A stretch of DNA of 9,846 bases, from the NCBI GenBank assembly GCA_900771045.1, contig CAAGMM010000465.1, positions 1 to 9,846 on the forward strand. Direction: 5' to 3'. Positions 8,001 through 9,846 of the stretch are shown one piece after another. Both the position numbers and the translations under genes were made by a program. The notes under the pieces are model-generated. The model did no database searches and was not told the origin of the DNA. It saw only the letters and a list, made by a program, of their open reading frames with translations. The DNA is from Bacteroidales bacterium (GTDB taxonomy: Bacteria; Bacteroidota; Bacteroidia; Bacteroidales; F082). Numbering within the stretch: position 1 is the stretch's first letter; every line of letters begins with the position of its first letter.

Positions 8001-8343
8001 TATCGGTGCTGGTGATGCCGACTTCGTTGACTGGATATACCATATCTGCGGAGGTATAACCACAGTACTTGAGGTTTCCGGTCACGTCTTCCCCGGAGCC
8101 AGTATCGATGAAAACGAAGCATTCAGCGTCAACATCTGGAACGCTAAAAACGTCATCGTTATTGAGAATGAAAACGACGAAAACGTTGATATGACGATAT
8201 ACAACATAGCCGGTCAGCCGGTGATGAGAGTAGAAAACATCGACGGCACGCAACGCATCGGCCACAGCCTGAACAGCGGCGCGTACATCGTCCGTGTCAA
8301 TGGAACGAAGAAAATGAAGTCGCAGACGATAGTCGTCGAATAG
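2017..8343 (+). CDS. Giant T9SS-exported mosaic surface protein with six CHB_HEX_C-type repeats
   Basis: A 2108-residue protein (roughly 220 kDa) that should cross the inner membrane by its signal peptide (KR, then hydrophobic residues 5-21, likely cut at G23/Q24). The type IX system would then export it. Order of modules, by eye: N-terminal beta-sandwich-like region (~25-170); CHB_HEX_C repeat 1 (174-253); OB-like module 1 (256-438); repeat 2 (445-524); beta-trefoil-like 1 (529-681); repeat 3 (689-768); trefoil-like 2 (774-928); repeat 4 (935-1014); OB-like 2 (1016-1198); Ig-like A (1199-1302); repeat 5 (1308-1387); Ig-like B (1389-1498); trefoil-like 3 (1502-1668); repeat 6 (1674-1754); jelly-roll 'choice-of-anchor J'/MAM-like module (1759-1908); Ig-like C (1919-2024); T9SS type A domain (2029-2108). 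The repeats show the family signature GTYT...I.C.T..ATIYYT.DGTTPD...VYS.P, then TTVKA.A.K. No catalytic domain is recognised. Adhesion or glycan/matrix binding is inferred from the modules; a degradative role is not supported. The gene has its own promoter and terminator. Confidence 0.93.
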   Translation: MKRNFTFLLAAVMLLMFGTSLRGQESDYSTTYTSNVELTTEGGENATACKVRILDGEYDGIKVGTSTKGGSWVVTVPAGTTKLHLHAGAWTSVTGLSLNITPEEKCFPNSIDLTNNSGCSGNSPYTIFPNDATEYFEIELNDIQIETEFTFTTSTNKRFIVWGVNAENVSTESVGKPTFSPEAGTYTDPQNVTINCATEDATIFYTTDGTTPDFFSHIYSEPLNITETTTVKAIAVKAGFADSEVATAEYAIVTPLTTMDEIFDEATAAGGTASEVAITFNNWVVTGVAGANAYITDGTKGLIIYGSGHGFTVGDQLTGTAACKVQLYQGSSELTDLKTTTTGLTVTHGATVEPVVMTIDQITSGVYTGAVITVNNVTYDEATSLLSDNASNTIKPFNKLYSGMSFTDGEEYNVTGLYLQYNATKEIMPRYSDDIVPVSTPATQVEKPTFSPEAGTYTEAQTVTISCATENATIYYTVDGTTPDMNSTVYSEPLSITGTTTVKAFAVKDDMDDSEVATATYTIVTPQNGDFGLVSSANDITTDGTYLLVCVSAGTAATSTVSSSALQTASVAITDNVITTTYNAESKPYAVTIETAAGGYYIRLNNGKYVNNASGTGIAAGETASSVWAFNSYDGGMIVQNTSNSNRFIGGSTAAGTTYKAYAASNLGGEANPVVMLFKKDLVPSTESVATPTFSPEAGTYTEAQTVTISCATENATIYYTVDGTTPDMNSTVYSEPLSITETTTVKAIAVKEGFIDSEVAEAEYVISTAPVTGGFNRLLSHNDLARISDTVAVMIVDVNSSRALYNANGSSAAPTAVPVTINNDVIAGNVDEALLWNVHKVTEGYIFTVKDDNTKWLYSTNSNNGVRVGDNAANIWTVDIADGGYHGMKHNETNRYIGVYNNQDWRTYTTIHTNIKATQVEFFIKGELPEQTQVTKPEFSIAAGTYTEPFDLSISCSTEGATIYYTTDGTTPDMNSTVYSEPLSITETTTVKAVAMKDGLDDSEVAEAKYIIPELVSIIDARHLSTGDAAIVEGVVTFIDGRNIYVEDATAAIVLYLNSNTVPDTLAVGDKVKAMGTYDKYNGLVELKDIDGKDEAEFKIESKGNELPLTSLTVSEIVSNGLGDLQAMRVKISNAVIGEINTSGNTTLTQDGETVNIYKIPALETISAGANVNVISVISCFNTVQLRVANASDVVEVVFTVTPTALNLFSYSEGFGPSQPQIVTISTKNLENDVIISTGDAFEISKDDTFSHTATIAAGYNDITILSVRLAADLSANTYRDTLNISTATFEDIKIVLNGEVSIPGAVETPIISPVSGAFDDPFSVTISCATEGATIYYTTDGTTPNSLSTVYSTAFTVNQNTIVKAVAMKEGLINSNVTTAEYTFNSTLSTDTESLNLSYIEGEGPSDAGTVIVTGKNVFAEVVNISVSENFELSLDNTNWKANETITPTSTFDVNTPVYVRLKAGLAKDEYDGSMTIEADGVEPVTVTLHGVVAGPAEPWHRISSIDELLDGKRIVIAARHNGTENEFVAVEGQVANKINGILFEAADESGTMYIPEDLLLGIDTIAWTVGIDGGVYTFTNGSGSMLGYSSGTNFGSSASTTWSVEYAQSGEGSMVPGYFGYVIKNTESTSRAVALNTNDKFGAYSTQNLGSADYNFYMDIFMEGQGAAPTVAKPVFNPASGIYYDDIDLEIMCGTPGAEIHYTLDGTEPDENSAVYTGTIVLSEDATTVKAIAYKEGYNASAIAEASYIIDRTITMIFEQDWENGWKEWSQVNSGNGDAEWTISSYSGNKYASINGYNHGSNEVFLLSPTFNLNEYVGSNIKLSFRTAQNYSEDGLEVLFSNNSTAGWIHLPCELSSGNAWTWVESGDIDMNSFSGENCTIMFRYTCDEDNASAWEIDDIRLWAEASDEPFCKVIADLDESSFFYIEGYGPSAAQQYSFVYGNMEAGNDIVIEATDEVFELSLDGENFYNEINLTTTDEMTTVPVFIRLAAGIGAGDADFVDWIYHICGGITTVLEVSGHVFPGASIDENEAFSVNIWNAKNVIVIENENDENVDMTIYNIAGQPVMRVENIDGTQRIGHSLNSGAYIVRVNGTKKMKSQTIVVE
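3358..3528 (+). repeat. Near-identical DNA repeat, copy 1 (inside CHB_HEX_C repeat 2)
   Basis: This 171-base block matches 4090-4260 at 169 of 171 positions. The two differences are a silent tac/tat change and ggg/gag (Gly to Glu). The copies start exactly 732 bases (244 codons) apart and are in frame. The sequences on either side diverge strongly. Confidence 0.95.
4090..4260 (+). repeat. Near-identical DNA repeat, copy 2 (inside CHB_HEX_C repeat 3)
   Basis: Partner of 3358-3528 with two mismatches. A more diverged third relative lies in CHB_HEX_C repeat 4: its last 96 bases of the equivalent block, ending at 4998, differ from this copy at about seven positions. Direct repeats of this quality allow in-frame deletion or gene conversion. 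Confidence 0.95.
8101..8340 (+). other. T9SS type A C-terminal sorting domain (within the giant gene)
   Basis: The last 80 residues (2029-2108) have the layout of a type A sorting domain: a beta-rich segment with MTIYNIAGQPV, then a GAYIVRV strand from residue 2088, a basic KKMK turn and the terminal strand QTIVVE at the very end. In characterised T9SS cargo this domain directs outer-membrane translocation and is removed, often with attachment of the protein to the cell surface. No T9SS component gene lies in the window. Confidence 0.9.
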
Positions 8344-8366
8344 GGCTTCGAATCTATTAAATAGCC

Positions 8367-8402
8367 GTGCCGGCCGAAATTTCGGCCGGCACTTGTTGTT
8401 TG
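8367..8402 (+). terminator. Intrinsic terminator of the giant gene
   Basis: A perfect 26-base palindrome (8367-8392, arms GTGCCGGCCGAAA and its complement) gives an 11-bp, very G/C-rich stem with an AATT loop. It starts 23 bases after the stop codon and is followed by the T-rich TTGTTGTTTG. A T-rich run on the other strand is weak, so it acts mainly on plus-strand transcripts. Confidence 0.85.
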
Positions 8403-8494
8403 TGGAAAAAGACAGACGGCTGTAATCTCGCGCATATCGACTACGAGGAACATGGAAAATTCATTCAGAAAGGCGGACCACATGTAAAAACAAA
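8403..8494. other. Non-coding spacer between two convergent terminators
   Basis: No supported gene is visible in this short stretch. A TGTGGAAAA at 8401-8409 fits the loose DnaA-box pattern on the minus strand, but a match this loose is expected about once by chance in a window of this size. Confidence 0.5.
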
Positions 8495-8515
8495 CAGTGG
8501 GAAAAAATCCCACTG
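8484..8515 (-). terminator. Intrinsic terminator of the efp-lpxD-like operon
   Basis: CAGTGGGA and TCCCACTG flank a 5-base A-rich loop (8495-8515). Read on the minus strand, the 8-bp hairpin is followed by TTTGTTTTTA, a good U-tract. It lies 41 bases past the stop codon of the lpxD-like gene, on the correct side for that transcript. Confidence 0.85.
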
Positions 8516-8555
8516 CCTGTATTTCAATTTTTCAGACCGGCAAACTGCCTTATTC

Positions 8556-9485
8556 TTACATTTTCGATATAATATCTGGCAGGGAGCGTAATGCGGCAAG
8601 CTCCTTCCACTTCTTTCTCACCTCGATTGCCGGGATGCCGAAGTATGTCAAACCAGGTTCAGTATCCTTATCGACTGCCGAGAAAGCGAGAATAGTAGTA
8701 CCTTCGGCGATACGCAGGTCTTTGTTGATTCCCGACATTGACCAGACGGAGACGTTGTCGGCGAGGCGTGACACGCCGCCGATGGCCGTATGTGCGCCGA
8801 GGAAGCAGTTCTTACCGAGTTTAGCGTCATGGCCAATCTGCACATGGTTGTCCATTTTGGTGCCTTTCCCGATGATGGTGTCAGAGGTGACGCCGAGGTC
8901 GATGGCGCAGAGGGCACCGATTTCGACATCGTCTTCAATGACGACACGTCCGCATGTTTCAAATTTGACGAGTCCTTCAGGGCGGCGCTGGAAATAGCAG
9001 GCGTCTCCGCCAATAACACTGCCGCTCTGAATTATGACGTTATCGCCAATCACCACGTGGTTGTTGATAGTGACATTGGCGTGTATTATGCAGTTGCGGC
9101 CTATCTTGACGTGCTCGCCCACAAACGCGCCCGGCTCTATCACCGTACCTTCGCCTATTTCCTTCGTGTTCACCATCTGTTTCGACGGTTCGAAGCGGCG
9201 ATAAGAGAGAATCAGCTTGTTAAAAGCGTCGAAAGGGTTGTCGTGAACGACGAGAGCCTTTCCCTTCGGGCATTCGACTTGGTCTGAATTGATTATGACG
9301 ACAGTGGCAGCCGAGTTCAAAGCCTTCTGATAATATTTCGGGTGATCAACAAACGTTATATCGCCGGGTTCCACCTCGTGAATCTCATTAAGTCCTGTTA
9401 TCTCCGTATTAGGATCGCCAACAGTCGCAGTTGCGCCGACAAACTTGGCGACAGCCTTGAGACTTGTGCTTGGTTCTATCCTCAT
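8556..9485 (-). CDS. lpxD: LpxD-like acyltransferase (UDP-3-O-acylglucosamine N-acyltransferase family)
   Basis: LpxD transfers a 3-hydroxyacyl chain from acyl carrier protein to the 2-amino group of UDP-3-O-acyl-glucosamine in lipid A synthesis, as a cytoplasmic trimer. This 309-residue protein has an N-terminal uridine-binding-type domain (about 1-105, with ITGLNEIHEVEPGDITFVDHPKY), then a left-handed beta-helix of hexapeptide repeats (about 108-268), then a short C-terminal helix. His219 in VQIGHD aligns with the proposed catalytic His of the VQIAHN motif. The protein is shorter than the usual ~340 residues, and the canonical IGSDGFGF segment reads IGGDACYF (158-165). This fits the second, divergent LpxD-like paralogue that I recall next to efp in Bacteroidota, rather than the lpxD of the lpxD-lpxC-lpxA cluster. 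Exact substrate is therefore uncertain. The gene starts 11 bases after the efp stop and is likely cotranscribed with it. Confidence 0.85.
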   Translation of the reverse strand: MRIEPSTSLKAVAKFVGATATVGDPNTEITGLNEIHEVEPGDITFVDHPKYYQKALNSAATVVIINSDQVECPKGKALVVHDNPFDAFNKLILSYRRFEPSKQMVNTKEIGEGTVIEPGAFVGEHVKIGRNCIIHANVTINNHVVIGDNVIIQSGSVIGGDACYFQRRPEGLVKFETCGRVVIEDDVEIGALCAIDLGVTSDTIIGKGTKMDNHVQIGHDAKLGKNCFLGAHTAIGGVSRLADNVSVWSMSGINKDLRIAEGTTILAFSAVDKDTEPGLTYFGIPAIEVRKKWKELAALRSLPDIISKM

Positions 9486-9496
9486 AAAAACAAATT

Positions 9497-9846
9497 TTAC
9501 TCTTTTACTCTTTCGGTATATTCGCCGGTGCGTGTATCAACTCTGATTTTATCGCCCGTATTGATGAAAAGCGGCACTCTCACCATTGCGCCTGTTTCGA
9601 CGGTGGCTTCTTTCATAGCGTTGGTGGCGGTGTTGCCCTTTTCGCCGGGTTCGGTATAAGTGACGACGAGTTCGGTCTTGACAGGCATCTCGGCAAAGAG
9701 GACCGTTTCGGTCGAGGCGTCAAAGACGATGTCGCAGATGTCGCTTTCCTTCATAAAGTCAACACCCGTAATCAGATCCTTCATTATCGGAATCTGGTCG
9801 TAAGTCTCCTGATTCATAAAGATATAGTCATCACCTTCTTTATAAA
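9497..9846 (-). CDS. efp: Elongation factor P, C-terminal part (start outside window)
   Basis: EF-P binds the ribosome between the P and E sites and relieves stalling at consecutive prolines. The frame is open to the right edge: codons upstream of the internal Met at 9817 read YKEGDDYIF before MNQETYDQ, which is a conserved EF-P segment, so that Met is not the start. About 114 residues are visible out of a usual ~188, covering the central and C-terminal OB domains. The hallmark end is present: VTYTEPGEKGNTATNAMKEA, VETGAMVRVPLFINTGDKI and VDTRTGEYTERVKE. The N-terminal KOW-like domain with the modifiable lysine loop is outside, so modification type cannot be judged. The gene leads into the lpxD-like gene with an 11-base gap. 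Confidence 0.96.
   Translation of the reverse strand, partial: YKEGDDYIFMNQETYDQIPIMKDLITGVDFMKESDICDIVFDASTETVLFAEMPVKTELVVTYTEPGEKGNTATNAMKEATVETGAMVRVPLFINTGDKIRVDTRTGEYTERVKE

Noticed and set aside
8401..8409. DnaA-box match (TTTTCCACA on the minus strand)
   Set aside because: A single degenerate 9-base match is expected roughly by chance in a window of this size, and no cluster surrounds it.
8367..8997. Small plus-strand frames running from the terminator into the lpxD-like gene
   Set aside because: One begins inside the terminator palindrome and the other is antisense to lpxD; neither has protein-like character.

Overview
The window looks like chromosomal DNA of a member of the Bacteroidota, most likely a host- or gut-associated Bacteroidales. 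Four things point there: TAnnTTTG-type -7 promoter elements, A/T-rich leaders without clear Shine-Dalgarno sites, a giant secreted protein ending in a type IX secretion (T9SS) type A sorting domain, and an lpxD-like gene directly downstream of efp, an arrangement I recall from this phylum. No rRNA, tRNA, CRISPR array or insertion sequence was seen.

Layout. (1) 1-267, minus strand: N-terminal 89 codons of a gene running off the left edge. It resembles a Bacteroidetes family of small proteins that I associate with toxin-antitoxin-like pairs. (2) 268-427: A/T-rich divergent promoter region. (3) 428-1714, plus: folC, folylpolyglutamate/dihydrofolate synthase. (4) 1715-2016: a 302-base non-coding gap with two palindromes, a weak hairpin, a cluster of GTTGATAA-type repeats and one or two candidate promoters. 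(5) 2017-8343, plus: one 2108-residue secreted mosaic protein that fills most of the window. (6) 8344-8555: convergent intergenic region with one intrinsic terminator for each strand. (7) 9846-8556, minus: the C-terminal part of efp followed 11 bases later by an lpxD-like acyltransferase gene, probably one operon.

The housekeeping genes (folate polyglutamylation, translation factor, lipid A-type acyl transfer) have no evident functional link to the giant gene. The giant gene has its own promoter and terminator and is the accessory part of the window. It is built as alternating beads: six 80-81-residue chitobiase/hexosaminidase-C-terminal-like (CHB_HEX_C) repeats, separated by pairs or triplets of other beta-rich modules (OB-like, beta-trefoil-like, 'EGxGPS' Ig-like, jelly-roll). 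There is an N-terminal signal peptide and a C-terminal T9SS signal. I recognise no catalytic domain in it. Repeats 2 and 3 are almost identical at DNA level while their flanking modules are strongly diverged, which suggests recent recombination inside the gene.

Domain names and families rest on reading the translation by eye. No database search was possible.
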